From the NCBI GenBank assembly GCA_963691885.1, contig OY829843.1, positions 3,348,001-3,412,000 of the forward strand: DNA of 64,000 nt. The letters run 5' to 3'. Each line of letters begins with the position of its first letter. Position 1 is the stretch's first letter. A model generated the notes under the pieces. That model was not told the DNA's origin and did no database searches. It saw nothing but the letters and a program-made list of their open reading frames with translations. This DNA is from G963691885 sp963691885 (GTDB lineage: Bacteria; Pseudomonadota; Alphaproteobacteria; UBA8366; Aestuariispiraceae). Made by a program: the position numbers and the translations under genes. Shown piece after piece: positions 33,971-43,451 of this stretch.

Positions 33971-35170
33971 CTAAAGCCGTGCCAGATGAGGTTCCAGGTC
34001 CGCAAGATCGCCAAGGGTGGACGCGCTTGCGAATAGATCGACATGCGGAAGAGCCGCGGTCATCGCACCGGCAACGGCCTCGTAACCGCGCCATCCTTTG
34101 AGCGGATTAACCCATATCAGGCGGCACCCCCGTTTGCGCAATTTGATCAGTTCGGCCTGGATCAGGGCGGGGGGGTCGGTGTCGTATCCGTCCGAGATGA
34201 TCAGGACGATGCTGCGTCCATTCACGGATTGAGCGGCGAAGCTCTTGTTGAAATGAGCAAGGCTGGAACCGATCTGCGTACCACCGCCAAACCCGTTGGC
34301 AAGCAGTGACAACCGGTTCAGTGCCCGCAAACTGTCCTTATCCCGCAAAGCATCACTGATGCGTACCAGACGGGTGTGGAACAGGAACGCCTCGGTACGC
34401 TGCCGTGTCGTCACAAATCCGCGGAGGAATGCCAGGAAGATCTTTGCGTAGAGGGTCATGGATCCGGACGCGTCAAGAAGAATAACAAGCTCTGAGGGGC
34501 GACGCGGATTGTGTCGGCGAAACACTTCCATCGGTTCGCCGCCATAGGCCAGACTGCGCCGGATCATCTTGCGCAGATCGAGCCGCGAACCGCTTTTCGA
34601 CTTTCTCAGACGACGCGACCGACGGTGCCGCATGGCTTTTCCCAATTGTTCCGCGAGTATCTCTGCCTCTCGAAATAACTCAGGCGACGCGAACTGGCGA
34701 AGGTCTGTATCCCGCATCTGGCGCTGACGCGAGGCGATCAGTTCTCCCGTGCCGTGGCCGTTTGCGTCTTGTTCTTCGGCCCCATCTTCAGGCTCGTCCG
34801 GTTCCCCACTTTCTTCCAGACCGGTCTTGTCCTGCCAGGCGCGTAAAGATGAATGCATGCCCGGCACATCGGGTGTCTGTTTCCTGGGTGGTGTCTGTCT
34901 GTCTTTGTTTCGGACACGACCACCATTTTTCCAGAATGCATCGAACAGATCGTCAAACCGTGCGAAGGTATGCGCCGAACCCGTACAGACCGACTTGGTG
35001 GCAAGGCGCACATTCCGCATCGTGGGACGCCCGCAATCGGCAATGGCCAGCAACGCCTGCTCGGTTTCCTGCACACCGATGCGGAAACCGTTAAGACGCA
35101 GATGTGCCATGAAATCAGCCATCCGGTCGGAAACGCCGGCCGCGCGTGTCGGAAATTTCGTGACTTGCAT
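33971..35170 (-). CDS. coxE: VWA-domain protein CoxE
   Basis: 399 residues. Its start overlaps the coxD stop as TAATG. The N-terminal half is charged (EESGEPDEPEDGAEEQDANG linker); the C-terminal half is a von Willebrand A domain with MIDAS-type LVILLDASGSMTLYAKIFLA near residue 225 and LIISDGYDTDPP near 325. CoxE works with the AAA+ ATPase CoxD in maturation of the copper-sulfur-molybdenum centre of CO dehydrogenase in Oligotropha. Confidence 0.94.
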   Translation of the reverse strand: MQVTKFPTRAAGVSDRMADFMAHLRLNGFRIGVQETEQALLAIADCGRPTMRNVRLATKSVCTGSAHTFARFDDLFDAFWKNGGRVRNKDRQTPPRKQTPDVPGMHSSLRAWQDKTGLEESGEPDEPEDGAEEQDANGHGTGELIASRQRQMRDTDLRQFASPELFREAEILAEQLGKAMRHRRSRRLRKSKSGSRLDLRKMIRRSLAYGGEPMEVFRRHNPRRPSELVILLDASGSMTLYAKIFLAFLRGFVTTRQRTEAFLFHTRLVRISDALRDKDSLRALNRLSLLANGFGGGTQIGSSLAHFNKSFAAQSVNGRSIVLIISDGYDTDPPALIQAELIKLRKRGCRLIWVNPLKGWRGYEAVAGAMTAALPHVDLFASASTLGDLADLEPHLARL

Positions 35171-36045
35171 TATGCCGCCTTCCCGGCGAGACGTTGGGTT
35201 ACCTCGGATGTAATGGCGGCACTGTCGGCCTCTGTCTTCAGCAGGCAGACCATGGTCGCCTGAAGAGCCGCTGGATTGTCCGTGATATCGTTCACACCAA
35301 GACCCGCGATTGCTGTGGCCCAGTCGAGCATTTCTGCAATGCCGGGGGTTTTCTCCAGATCTTCCTTGCGAAGGTCCTGTACGAAGGAAACGATTTGCAA
35401 TGCCAGATGGTCATCAATATCAGGGCATCGCGCGGCAAGGATGGCCAGCTCCGTCTTGCGGTCCGGATATCCCACAAAGCTATAAAAGCACCGTCTGCGC
35501 AGCGCGTCCGACAGATCGCGTGTCCCATTGGCTGTCAAAACAACCAGCGGGCGCGACACGGCGTTGATGGTGCCGAGTTCCGGAATGGAAATCTGAAAGT
35601 CAGAGAGGATTTCAAGCAGGTAGGCTTCAAATTCCTCATCCGCGCGGTCGACTTCATCAATCAGCAAAACGGGGGAATCGTTCTGTCGGATTGCTTCCAG
35701 CAAGGGCCGTTCAAGGAGGTACTTTTCAGAAAAAATCTCATCTTCGACTTTATCGATTCCCTGACCCGTTTCCGATGTGGCCCGAATGGCCAGCAACTGG
35801 CGCTGATAGTTCCATTCGTAAATGGCGGAAGAGGCATCCAGGCCTTCATAGCATTGCAGGCGGATCAGCTTTGCGCCGCGGATACCGGCGATTGTTTTAG
35901 CAACCTGGGTCTTGCCAACACCTGCCGCCCCTTCAAGCAAAAGGGGGCGCCCTTGCGAAATCGACAGATGCAGGGCCATTGCCAATTCATCGGATGCAAC
36001 GTAGCCGGCCGTTGCCATTTGATCTTTTAAGTCTGTCCAGGTCAT
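35170..36045 (-). CDS. coxD: MoxR-type AAA+ ATPase CoxD
   Basis: About 291 residues from ATG 36045; an in-frame start at 36102 is possible but lies close after the coxL stop. Walker A GAAGVGKTQ is near residue 40, Walker B VLLIDEVDRADEEFEAYLLE near 115, sensor region VVLTANGTRDLSDALRRRCF near 160. It is a MoxR-family chaperone ATPase; in Oligotropha CoxD is needed to introduce sulfur and copper into the CODH active site. It is translationally coupled to coxE through TAATG. Confidence 0.94.
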   Translation of the reverse strand: MTWTDLKDQMATAGYVASDELAMALHLSISQGRPLLLEGAAGVGKTQVAKTIAGIRGAKLIRLQCYEGLDASSAIYEWNYQRQLLAIRATSETGQGIDKVEDEIFSEKYLLERPLLEAIRQNDSPVLLIDEVDRADEEFEAYLLEILSDFQISIPELGTINAVSRPLVVLTANGTRDLSDALRRRCFYSFVGYPDRKTELAILAARCPDIDDHLALQIVSFVQDLRKEDLEKTPGIAEMLDWATAIAGLGVNDITDNPAALQATMVCLLKTEADSAAITSEVTQRLAGKAA

Positions 36046-36105
36046 CTCTTCGTAACCCAGAGGGGATGGGGCGACAGAAAGGCCTGCCGCCCCGTGCCTC
36101 ATCGA

Positions 36106-38526
36106 TTATCCGTGCAGCCCCAGATCATTGGCTGTCTTCCAGACCCGCCAGTGATCATGCGGCATATGGCTCTGGGTCAGGCCAAAAGCCCTGAAGGCAT
36201 CATGCACCGCGTTGGAGAAACAGGGGACCCCGCCGACATTCGGGCTTTCGCCCACGCCCTTTGCGCCGATCGGATGATGCGGGCTCGGTGTCGTGGTGTA
36301 GTCCGTCTCGTAATTCGGCGTTTCCCATGTGGTCGGGATGAAGAAGTCCATCAAGGTCCCGGTCTTGATATTGCCCATGTCATCATAGGCGATTTCCTGA
36401 CCCATCGCGATGGCGAGCGCCTCTGTCAAACCGCCATGGACCTGCCCTTCGATGATCATCGGATTGATCCGTGTGCCGCAGTCGTCCAGTGCATAGAAGC
36501 GACGGATATCGGTAACACCGGTATCCACTTCGACATCCACGACGCAGATATAGGCCCCGAACGGATAGGTCATGTTCGGCGGGTCGTAATAGGACACAGC
36601 CTCCAGACCAGGTTCGATCCCGGGGATCGCCTGATTGTAAGCGGCAAAGGCGATTTCCTTCATGGTCTTGAACCGTTCAGGTGCGCCCTTGACCGCAAAC
36701 CGATCGACATCGAATTCAACATCGTCGTCATGCACTTCCAGCAGGTAGGCTGCAATCATCTGGGCCTTCGCACGGATTTTACGGCCGGCCATAGCGGTTG
36801 CGGCGCCCGCAACCGGTGTTGATCGTGAACCATAGGTGCCGAGTCCATAGGGTGCCGTATCGGTGTCTCCCTCTTCAACGGTGATGTCGTCCGCTGAAAT
36901 GCCGATCTCTGTCGCCAGGATCTGGGCAAAGGTTGTGGCATGGCCTTGTCCCTGGCTGATTGTTCCCAACCGCGCAATCGCCGAGCCTGTCGGATGGATC
37001 CGGATTTCGCAGCTGTCGAACATACCAAGACCAAGAATGTCACAATTCTTGACCGGGCCTGCGCCGACGATTTCCGTGAAATGTGTCAGGCCGACGCCCA
37101 TCAATTTGCGTGTCTCACCTCGTTTGAAGGCTTCGACCCGCTCGGCTTGTTCCTTGCGAAGCGCGTCATAATCAACCGCTTTCAAAGCTTTGTCCCAGGC
37201 GGTGTGATAGTCGCCGCTGTCATATTCCCAGCCGAGCGCCGAGTTGTAGGGGAACTGTTCTTTGCTGATAAAGTTGATCCGTCGCAGTTCCGCGGCGTCC
37301 ATATCGAGCTTGATGGCGAGGATTTCGATCATCCGTTCAATGAAATACGCCGCCTCGGTAACCCGGAACGAACAGCGATAGGCAACACCACCCGGTGCTT
37401 TGTTCGTATAGACACCATCAACGGCCAGATATGCCGTCGGGATATCATAGGATCCGGTGCAGATGTTCATGAACCCAGCAGGGAACTTGGTTGGGTCTGC
37501 ACAGGCATCGAATCCGCCATGATCAGCAGTCGTGTGGCACCAAAGACCTGTGATCTTGCCTTCCTTGGTCGCCGCGATCTTGCCCTGCATCCAATAGTCC
37601 CGGGCAAAAGCCGTCGACATCAGGTTTTCCATCCGGTCCTCGACCCATTTCACAGGTTTGCCGGTGACGATGGACGCCACGATGGCGCAGACATAACCCG
37701 GATAAACGCCAACCTTATTGCCGAAACCACCGCCGATGTCCGGCGAGATTACGCGGATATTATGTTCCGCAATGCCGGAAATTAGTGATGCGACAGTCCG
37801 CACTGCGTGGGGTGCCTGGAACGTGCCGTGCAGGGTCAGCTTGCCGGTCACCTTGTCCATGGATGCGACGGCACCACATGTTTCCAGCGGGCAGGGATGC
37901 GTACGGTGGTAATAAACCATCTCTTCAGCCACAACATCCGCTGACGACAGGACGGCCTCGGTCGCATCCTTATCCCCCTGTTCCCAGGTGAAGATGTGGT
38001 TGTGGTGCTTGCGTGGACCATGCGCGCCCTCGGTTTGATCGGCAATGTCTTCCCGCAAAACGGGGGCATCTGCTTCCAGCGCTTTGAACGGATCAACGAC
38101 GACCGGAAGTTCTTCATATTCCACTTCGATCAGCTCAACCGCGTCGGCTGCGATATAACGGTCTTCAGCAACGACAAAAGCGACTTCCTGACCTTGAAAC
38201 AGTACCTTGCCGTCAGCGAGTACCATTTGCTTGTCGCCGGCCAGGGTCGGCATCCAGTGCAGACCAAGCGGGGCCAGATCTTCTGCGGTCAGGACGGCCA
38301 ATACGCCGGGCAGAGCCAGAGCCGCTTCCTTGTCGACGCTGACCACCCGCGCATGAGCATAGGGGGAGCGGACAAAATCGCCGAACAGCATGCCGTCCAT
38401 CTTGATATCGTCGACATAGTTGCCTTTGCCCTGGGTGAACCGCACGTCTTCGACACGCTTGCGGGACGACCCAAGACCTTTCAGGGCTTTGGCGCGGACT
38501 TCCGGTTTTTCGATTGTATCGGTCAT
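36106..38526 (-). CDS. coxL: Aerobic carbon monoxide dehydrogenase large subunit, form I
   Basis: 806 residues, almost the same length as the Oligotropha enzyme (809). It overlaps coxS by four bases. The form I signature AYRCSFR (around residue 385) includes the cysteine that ligates copper in the CuSMo centre, distinguishing it from form II (AYRGAGR). Other marks are DIGGGFGNKVGVYPGYVCA, GSRSTPVAGAATAMAGRKI and the C-terminal GVGESPNVGGVPCFSNAV, which contacts the molybdopterin. The enzyme oxidises CO to CO2 and feeds electrons to the quinone pool. All residues I can check are intact, so genuine CO oxidation is expected. Confidence 0.97.
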   Translation of the reverse strand: MTDTIEKPEVRAKALKGLGSSRKRVEDVRFTQGKGNYVDDIKMDGMLFGDFVRSPYAHARVVSVDKEAALALPGVLAVLTAEDLAPLGLHWMPTLAGDKQMVLADGKVLFQGQEVAFVVAEDRYIAADAVELIEVEYEELPVVVDPFKALEADAPVLREDIADQTEGAHGPRKHHNHIFTWEQGDKDATEAVLSSADVVAEEMVYYHRTHPCPLETCGAVASMDKVTGKLTLHGTFQAPHAVRTVASLISGIAEHNIRVISPDIGGGFGNKVGVYPGYVCAIVASIVTGKPVKWVEDRMENLMSTAFARDYWMQGKIAATKEGKITGLWCHTTADHGGFDACADPTKFPAGFMNICTGSYDIPTAYLAVDGVYTNKAPGGVAYRCSFRVTEAAYFIERMIEILAIKLDMDAAELRRINFISKEQFPYNSALGWEYDSGDYHTAWDKALKAVDYDALRKEQAERVEAFKRGETRKLMGVGLTHFTEIVGAGPVKNCDILGLGMFDSCEIRIHPTGSAIARLGTISQGQGHATTFAQILATEIGISADDITVEEGDTDTAPYGLGTYGSRSTPVAGAATAMAGRKIRAKAQMIAAYLLEVHDDDVEFDVDRFAVKGAPERFKTMKEIAFAAYNQAIPGIEPGLEAVSYYDPPNMTYPFGAYICVVDVEVDTGVTDIRRFYALDDCGTRINPMIIEGQVHGGLTEALAIAMGQEIAYDDMGNIKTGTLMDFFIPTTWETPNYETDYTTTPSPHHPIGAKGVGESPNVGGVPCFSNAVHDAFRAFGLTQSHMPHDHWRVWKTANDLGLHG

Positions 38527-39020
38527 TCTGCGGCCTCCTTCTGAGCGTTCAATGTCGCGGCCGCGGCCATGATCGACTTAACAATATTCTGATAACCGGT
38601 GCAGCGGCACAGGTTACCCGCCATACCGAAACGAACTTCTTCTTCTGTCGGGTTCGGGATCTCCTGAAGCAGACGATGCGCCCGGGTAATCATGCCCGGG
38701 GTGCAGAAACCGCACTGAAGTCCGTGATGTTCGCGGAACATTTCCTGGATCACACCCAGTGACCCGTCCGCATTGACCAGCCCCTCGACAGTGGTGATGT
38801 CGGCGCCATCCGCCTGCGCGACAAAGACGGTGCAGGATTTGATGGATTTACCGTCCATATCAACGGTGCACGCCCCGCAATGGGACGTTTCACATCCGAT
38901 ATGCGGACCGGTGATGTTCATTTCCTCCCGCAAATGATGGATCAGCAGCTGACGGGGCTCGGCCAGCGCTTCCACCGCGCGACCATTCACTGTCATTTTG
39001 ACATGTATTTTGTTGCTCAT
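38523..39020 (-). CDS. coxS: Aerobic CO dehydrogenase small iron-sulfur subunit
   Basis: 165 residues (166 in Oligotropha). Two [2Fe-2S] clusters are bound by the plant-type N-terminal motif GCETSHCGACTVDMDG with a later Cys (SIKSC) and by the C-terminal four-helix motif CGFCTPGM ... CRCTGYQNI. It carries electrons from the molybdenum centre of CoxL to FAD in CoxM. Order coxM-coxS-coxL is as in known form I operons. Confidence 0.97.
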   Translation of the reverse strand: MSNKIHVKMTVNGRAVEALAEPRQLLIHHLREEMNITGPHIGCETSHCGACTVDMDGKSIKSCTVFVAQADGADITTVEGLVNADGSLGVIQEMFREHHGLQCGFCTPGMITRAHRLLQEIPNPTEEEVRFGMAGNLCRCTGYQNIVKSIMAAAATLNAQKEAAE

Positions 39021-39031
39021 TGTCTCTTTCC

Positions 39032-39865
39032 TCAGGCAGCGCGGGTTTGGGCGCGCTCAATCGCACGGCGCAGAATGACGCCGGCCACATGTTTCTTAAA
39101 CTCAACTGGACCGCGATTGTCTTCGGTCGGGTCGATCGCGGCCAGCGCTGCGGCAACCGCTCCGTCTACATCGCCGGATGCCAGGGCCGAACCTGCTTCT
39201 TCCGACCAGATTGGCGTATCGGACAGGTTCGTCATGGCAATAGACGCCCCAGAGGGCCCGACCAGGACTGCAGCCGCCGCGGTGGCATAGTCGCCGATCT
39301 TCCGCTTCTGCTTTTCATAGGCATACCCGGTTCCAGCTGCAGGTGCCGGGAAATGGATGTCAGTCAGGATCTCATCATCCTCGCGGGATGTGAAATAGGC
39401 GGCCTCGTAATACTCCCGTGCTGCAACTTGCCGGCTTGCATCCGGGCCTGTCAGTGTGAATGTCGCATCCAGGCATTGCATCAGACCGGGCATATCGTTG
39501 CCTGGATCACCATTGGCCACGTTACCGCCGACGGTGCCCATGTAGCGAACCTGCGGATCTGCAATTTGAAGGGCGGCTTCATGCAGCAATGGTGCAGCCT
39601 GCTTGATGGCCTCACTTGTGAGCAGCTCGTGCTGGGTGGTCATTGCGCCGATGCGCACTGTCCCGTCGACAACTTCGATCCCCTTCATCGCGTCAATGGC
39701 CTGAAGGTCGATTATATGGTCGAAATCAGCCATGCGCAGTTTCATCATGGGGACCAGACTATGGCCGCCGGCAATGACGCGGGCTGCGTCTCCATGCTCG
39801 GTCAGGATCGCAATTGCAGCTGCAACACTGTCCGGCCGATGATAGTCAAACCTACCTGGTATCAC
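39032..39865 (-). CDS. coxM: Aerobic CO dehydrogenase medium FAD subunit
   Basis: 277 residues if translation begins at GTG 39865, giving an IPGRFDYHRP N-terminus like that of known CoxM, with GGGAGG six bases upstream. An ATG two codons earlier (39871) abuts the Shine-Dalgarno and is less likely. FAD-binding motifs AGGHSLVPMMKLRMAD (about 30-45) and TVGGNVANGDPGNDMP (about 100-115) are exact. The CO dehydrogenase flavoprotein C-terminal domain follows. It is the first structural gene, 165 bases after coxC. Confidence 0.96.
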   Translation of the reverse strand: MIPGRFDYHRPDSVAAAIAILTEHGDAARVIAGGHSLVPMMKLRMADFDHIIDLQAIDAMKGIEVVDGTVRIGAMTTQHELLTSEAIKQAAPLLHEAALQIADPQVRYMGTVGGNVANGDPGNDMPGLMQCLDATFTLTGPDASRQVAAREYYEAAYFTSREDDEILTDIHFPAPAAGTGYAYEKQKRKIGDYATAAAAVLVGPSGASIAMTNLSDTPIWSEEAGSALASGDVDGAVAAALAAIDPTEDNRGPVEFKKHVAGVILRRAIERAQTRAA

Positions 39866-39988
39866 GGTCATCCTCCCTAAAGTTTTGTTGTCAGGTGAAT
39901 TTCTTGAGTGCACCTGTTTCTGGGGCAAGATGATCAGGGGTCACACTTAGGACGGCCAAACCCATCGCACTGATGGGGGTATGCAATT

Positions 39989-40019
39989 CATGAAATGCGT
40001 CTCTCCTGCACGAAATGCG
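39989..40019. promoter_or_regulatory. Direct repeat upstream of coxM, candidate regulator site
   Basis: Two copies of CA(T/C)GAAATGCG at 39989-39999 and 40009-40019, start-to-start distance 20 bp, that is two helical turns on the same face. They lie about 125-155 bases upstream of the coxM start in the coxC-coxM gap. LytTR proteins bind pairs of direct repeats at roughly this spacing, and the gene next door encodes a LytTR protein, so this may be the CO-responsive operator. The repeat itself does not match the usual LytTR half-site. Confidence 0.4.
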
Positions 40020-40030
40020 AAACGGCTGGT

Positions 40031-41170
40031 TTAGAGTCCTAATGCGTTGCGGACTGCATCCACCCTTGCCCGGCTCACAGGAACAGCATCCAGCGTGGCA
40101 ATACCGTGAAGCAGGCAGCGCCCGTTATCTTTGAGGCGCTCGAAACCGCTGACCTGATCGATGTTCACCAGATAGGAGCGATGAGTGCGGATAAAGCTCT
40201 GACCGTGCAGCCTTTTTTCTGCATCAGAAATAGACCAGGGACAGAAGTGTTTCCCTTCCGGGGCGTAAAGGATTGTGTAGTGACCTTCAGCCCGAATGGC
40301 GGCCACGTGGTCCGCCGGTAGGAAGAATGTCTTTCGGTCCTGCTCATAGGGGAGGCGGAGTGCGGTGACAGAGCCATCATCTGAAACCATTGATTCTGAA
40401 GGCAACGCTTCGCTGGTTTCGGTATCCGGGCTGTCGTCAGTCTGGTTTTCTGTGGTGTGGTCCTGCGGCACAAGGAATGTGGCGGCAGACAACAGGAAAG
40501 CACCGCAAATCATGAAGGCTGCGATGATTACAATCATCGCCAGATCACCACTCTCAATCGATGGGGTCAGTGCGCCTCCTGTGGGCAGTCGGACGAAACC
40601 GGTTCCCAGCATGGCGGTAAAATGAACGATAACGACTGAGAAGCCGAGAATAAGCGTGCCCCAAAAAATATTCGTACGCGTACGGGCGCGGTATGCCGCC
40701 CAGATGGCCAGAACACCCATGCCGAGCGCCAGCAGAGCCGCCAGAAGGTGTTGAGGGACGGCGAGTGATACCCCGCAACCGCGTATTCCCAGCATTCCGA
40801 TCATGTGCATGGACAGAATCCCTGTCCCCAAAAGGCCCCCGGCCGCGATCATTGTGATCGTCCCGCGCGGTGCAAAATGCAGGAGCAGTAATGCGCAGCC
40901 GGCCAGCAATATGGCAATGAGCACCGAAGCCAGCGTCAGCCTGGGGTCATAGGCGACCGAGATGGGAAACTCCATTGCCAGGATTGCAACGAAATGCATG
41001 GACCAAATCCCGCTGCCGATCACAATCGCCCCCATCCCGACAGCGGTCTTACGTTTTGCGACGGAAAGCGCCGATATTCCCTTGGTAATCGTTAAACCGG
41101 TGAAACTCGCCATTAAAGAAATGGCGATGGAGGCGATGAGAAGCGGGATATCGTAGGTATAGGTTAGCAT
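40031..41170 (-). CDS. coxC: MHYT-LytTR membrane regulator CoxC
   Basis: 379 residues. Residues 1-240 contain the MHYT sensor: seven membrane helices with repeated Met-His-x-x motifs (GIWSMHFVAI, GILSMHMIGM, VVIVHFTAML) predicted to bind a metal, perhaps copper, and to sense CO or other diatomic gases. After an acidic linker comes a LytTR DNA-binding domain (VAAIRAEGHYTILY, FIRTHRSYLVNIDQV). In Oligotropha, CoxC and CoxH have this fusion and flank the structural genes; position directly before coxM identifies CoxC. It likely activates the operon in response to CO. Confidence 0.93.
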   Translation of the reverse strand: MLTYTYDIPLLIASIAISLMASFTGLTITKGISALSVAKRKTAVGMGAIVIGSGIWSMHFVAILAMEFPISVAYDPRLTLASVLIAILLAGCALLLLHFAPRGTITMIAAGGLLGTGILSMHMIGMLGIRGCGVSLAVPQHLLAALLALGMGVLAIWAAYRARTRTNIFWGTLILGFSVVIVHFTAMLGTGFVRLPTGGALTPSIESGDLAMIVIIAAFMICGAFLLSAATFLVPQDHTTENQTDDSPDTETSEALPSESMVSDDGSVTALRLPYEQDRKTFFLPADHVAAIRAEGHYTILYAPEGKHFCPWSISDAEKRLHGQSFIRTHRSYLVNIDQVSGFERLKDNGRCLLHGIATLDAVPVSRARVDAVRNALGL

Positions 41171-41272
41171 GGATCCTTGGCAACACCCTGGTTCGTGCCT
41201 CTTCCGGGCAACCCTATATTTTTAGCCCGCCCTCTCCAAACAGCCAACCCAGTTGCCACAATCACGCCAATG

Positions 41273-41499
41273 GTACTTCGGCTTAAGCCGCGGGAGAATG
41301 GGTTGTTGCCAGGCCTTCGATGAACAGTCACACCAAATTCAGACAAAATCAGATCACTCCGGAACACAGATCCGGATGCGCCAAACACTCATCTGCCTTG
41401 GGATATCGCTCTCCCCCACTCTGGAGGCAGTCGTGCAGATAGACCTAGAATGAACCATCCTCTAACGTTCAAACTGGACCAATGGGTAAGTGTAGGTCA
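41273..41499 (+). pseudogene. Degenerate IS3-family relic (transposase C-terminus and right end)
   Basis: The sequence tracks the last 260 bases of the insertion sequence at 8.5-8.76 kb with many substitutions and small deletions: a decayed PWENGYCESFN region near 41290, then CCTTGGGATATCGC, GGAGGCAGTCGTGCAGATAGACCTA, and the terminal GGACCAAT...GGTCA ending at 41499. No open frame remains. It is in the same orientation as the 8.76-kb element, about 33 kb away. Confidence 0.75.
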
Positions 41500-41502
41500 G
41501 TT

Positions 41503-42039
41503 CTATTGATTTGATTCATCTGGAGTAACCTTCGTTACTATTTGGGGAACAAACCTCTCGGAAAACCCAGCAACAAAAGACCAAAACGCCATTTTGGCCA
41601 AGTCCTGGCCGGTCTTTGGATATGTTTCTCGTAAAACTCTAGCAATGCATTCTGTGTCTGCACCAGTGACAGGTGGTTCTGGCATTTCAAATAACCGAAA
41701 CATATGTCCCGACATAATACCAGCAACAAAAATCGTGTATAAAACTAACACGAAAACACCACCAAAAACTGGTATTAGAGTTAGTTGAAACCAAGACCCA
41801 CATAGTAGGTTAAGCTCTTCGTCAGATACACGTTTTAAGCGCTGTTGAATGCTTGCAAACCCGCCAATTATCCCGCAAGTAAATGCGAGGTAGGTGATCA
41901 TCAGACGCTCGGTCCCAGTGAGGAAAGTTATACCAAATATTGCTGCGATTAAAGCCACAACGACGCCAGTCATAATTACAAGGCGCTTTGTAATTATGTG
42001 GATTTCCTCCACGCGCTTAGATAATGCTGTTTTCGTCAA
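41503..42039 (-). CDS. Hypothetical membrane protein
   Basis: 178 residues with three predicted membrane helices (LVIMTGVVVALIAAIFGITF, MITYLAFTCGIIGGFA, FQLTLIPVFGGVFVLVLYTI) and a soluble C-terminal segment of about 60 residues containing ETYPKTGQDLAKMAFWSFVA. I recognise no family. It abuts the IS relic and begins the AT-rich accessory block. Codon use is visibly more A/T-rich at third positions than in the cox genes, suggesting horizontal origin. Confidence 0.6.
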   Translation of the reverse strand: MTKTALSKRVEEIHIITKRLVIMTGVVVALIAAIFGITFLTGTERLMITYLAFTCGIIGGFASIQQRLKRVSDEELNLLCGSWFQLTLIPVFGGVFVLVLYTIFVAGIMSGHMFRLFEMPEPPVTGADTECIARVLRETYPKTGQDLAKMAFWSFVAGFSERFVPQIVTKVTPDESNQ

Positions 42040-42346
42040 CGCAAGATACTCAGATCCGAGGTGAAGCCCAACTTGTGCAAATCACGGTAAATTTTTCGAA
42101 CTAGCTAACGACGATACTGAACTTAGTCTTTTTAAACCTTATGTTGCATCTCATTGTTTATTAGTTTTTTCTGAAACAGAAAAAAGCAAAAGAGTCTCGA
42201 ACGATACAAAAGTCGCACGTTTTCAAACTGTAGCGATTATTGTAGAGGGCTATATCTAACGGCGTATTGGTATAAAAAGGTTCTCGTGCTCTCAGGTTCT
42301 GCAACTCTTTGACACGCCCTCTTGTTGAGATAAGGAAGCCAATTCG

Positions 42347-43006
42347 ATGAAGCAGAGCTCTTTTAACGTATCTATGAGTTGCAGCTGCTTCGCCGTCGTT
42401 TTGCTAGGTTTCTTGTTCTTGCGCGGTTACTTTACGTTAGTTGTTCCGCTGGTTGTCTGTTTGGTAATAGCTATCTTCTACAGGTACAACCCGTCCCGCC
42501 GTTTTGTTGTGGAAGGAATTAAATCAAAGCCAAGGTTGAGATGGTCGGACACTATTACCATTGGAATTATGGTCTTTGGTTTAGCTGTCAGATGGATCTC
42601 GCCAGAACTGTCTTTCCTGGATAATTTTGCAGTTGGAGTGCATTCCAATCAAGACTTCGAAGTCGATCTACAAGACGAGAGACATAGAACGAGTGTGTTC
42701 TGGTTGCACCTTCTAGCCTTTTCCCTATTTGCTCCGTTTTCTCACATATGGGCCAATGAATTCCGATCTGTACAAAATGGCGGTCTGCACGCGACCTATG
42801 CTGTTGGTATAATGGTGTTTATTTTTACACTAGGTTTAGTAATGCATTTGATCAGAGGCTATGACGATGTTCTTGGAAACCCATCTCCGTTGGATTTGGA
42901 CAATATGACCTCAAACATCATCTATACCTCCTTTTATCTTGGTGGGCTTACGACCGGGTTTCTTTTGGGTGCCGCCGGCTTGTCCGTCGTGCTTTATCAA
43001 AAATAA
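42347..43006 (+). CDS. Hypothetical membrane protein
   Basis: 219 residues with about six membrane segments (FLFLRGYFTLVVPLVVCLVI, TITIGIMVFGLAVRW, FWLHLLAFSLFAPFSHIWA, AVGIMVFIFTLGLVMHLI, TGFLLGAAGLSVVLY). A conserved-looking soluble loop lies between helices (VGVHSNQDFEVDLQDERHRT). Family unknown. AT-rich like its neighbours; an AAGGAAG sequence lies before the ATG. Confidence 0.6.
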   Translation: MKQSSFNVSMSCSCFAVVLLGFLFLRGYFTLVVPLVVCLVIAIFYRYNPSRRFVVEGIKSKPRLRWSDTITIGIMVFGLAVRWISPELSFLDNFAVGVHSNQDFEVDLQDERHRTSVFWLHLLAFSLFAPFSHIWANEFRSVQNGGLHATYAVGIMVFIFTLGLVMHLIRGYDDVLGNPSPLDLDNMTSNIIYTSFYLGGLTTGFLLGAAGLSVVLYQK

Positions 43007-43451
43007 TTAGATATAGAATTCTGGCTCTAATCGAACGGCCCAAAGAGTTCTGCGACCTAAATTTTGTATATGACGGGGGTGCATTTGAAATAGATTTAGA
43101 TGGTGCGAGGCCTGAATGGCAGATGTTGTACGCAGTCCACCAATTGTTGAATTCGCATTCAGTGTGAAAACCTCATAACGTGAGGGTCAAGGGTTCAATT
43201 TTTCTTACCGATGCCAAACGTCCTTAGGATTAACTCAAGTTGACGACTGGACGTTCTGTCTCCGCAGATCCCTAACTTCCACAATACCGAAAGTGATGGA
43301 TCCTATCGGTCACATCGATTGAAGTTTTTTAACCGCTTTTTTGAACAATTTCTAGAATCGAAGCTGAACACCATTGTTCTTGTTAAGGTAGTGGTGACTC
43401 CTGCTATGTTTTACGCTGTGATGGAAGGCTTCGCGGTTACGGTGGTGTTAA
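43007..43451. other. Intergenic region, no gene seen
   Basis: 445 AT-rich bases between two orphan membrane-protein genes. I see no protein-like frame, RNA gene or clear operator. Confidence 0.4.

Noticed and set aside
36940..37785. Long plus-strand open frame opposite coxL
   Set aside because: Antisense shadow of a highly conserved gene with no start signal or recognisable domain.
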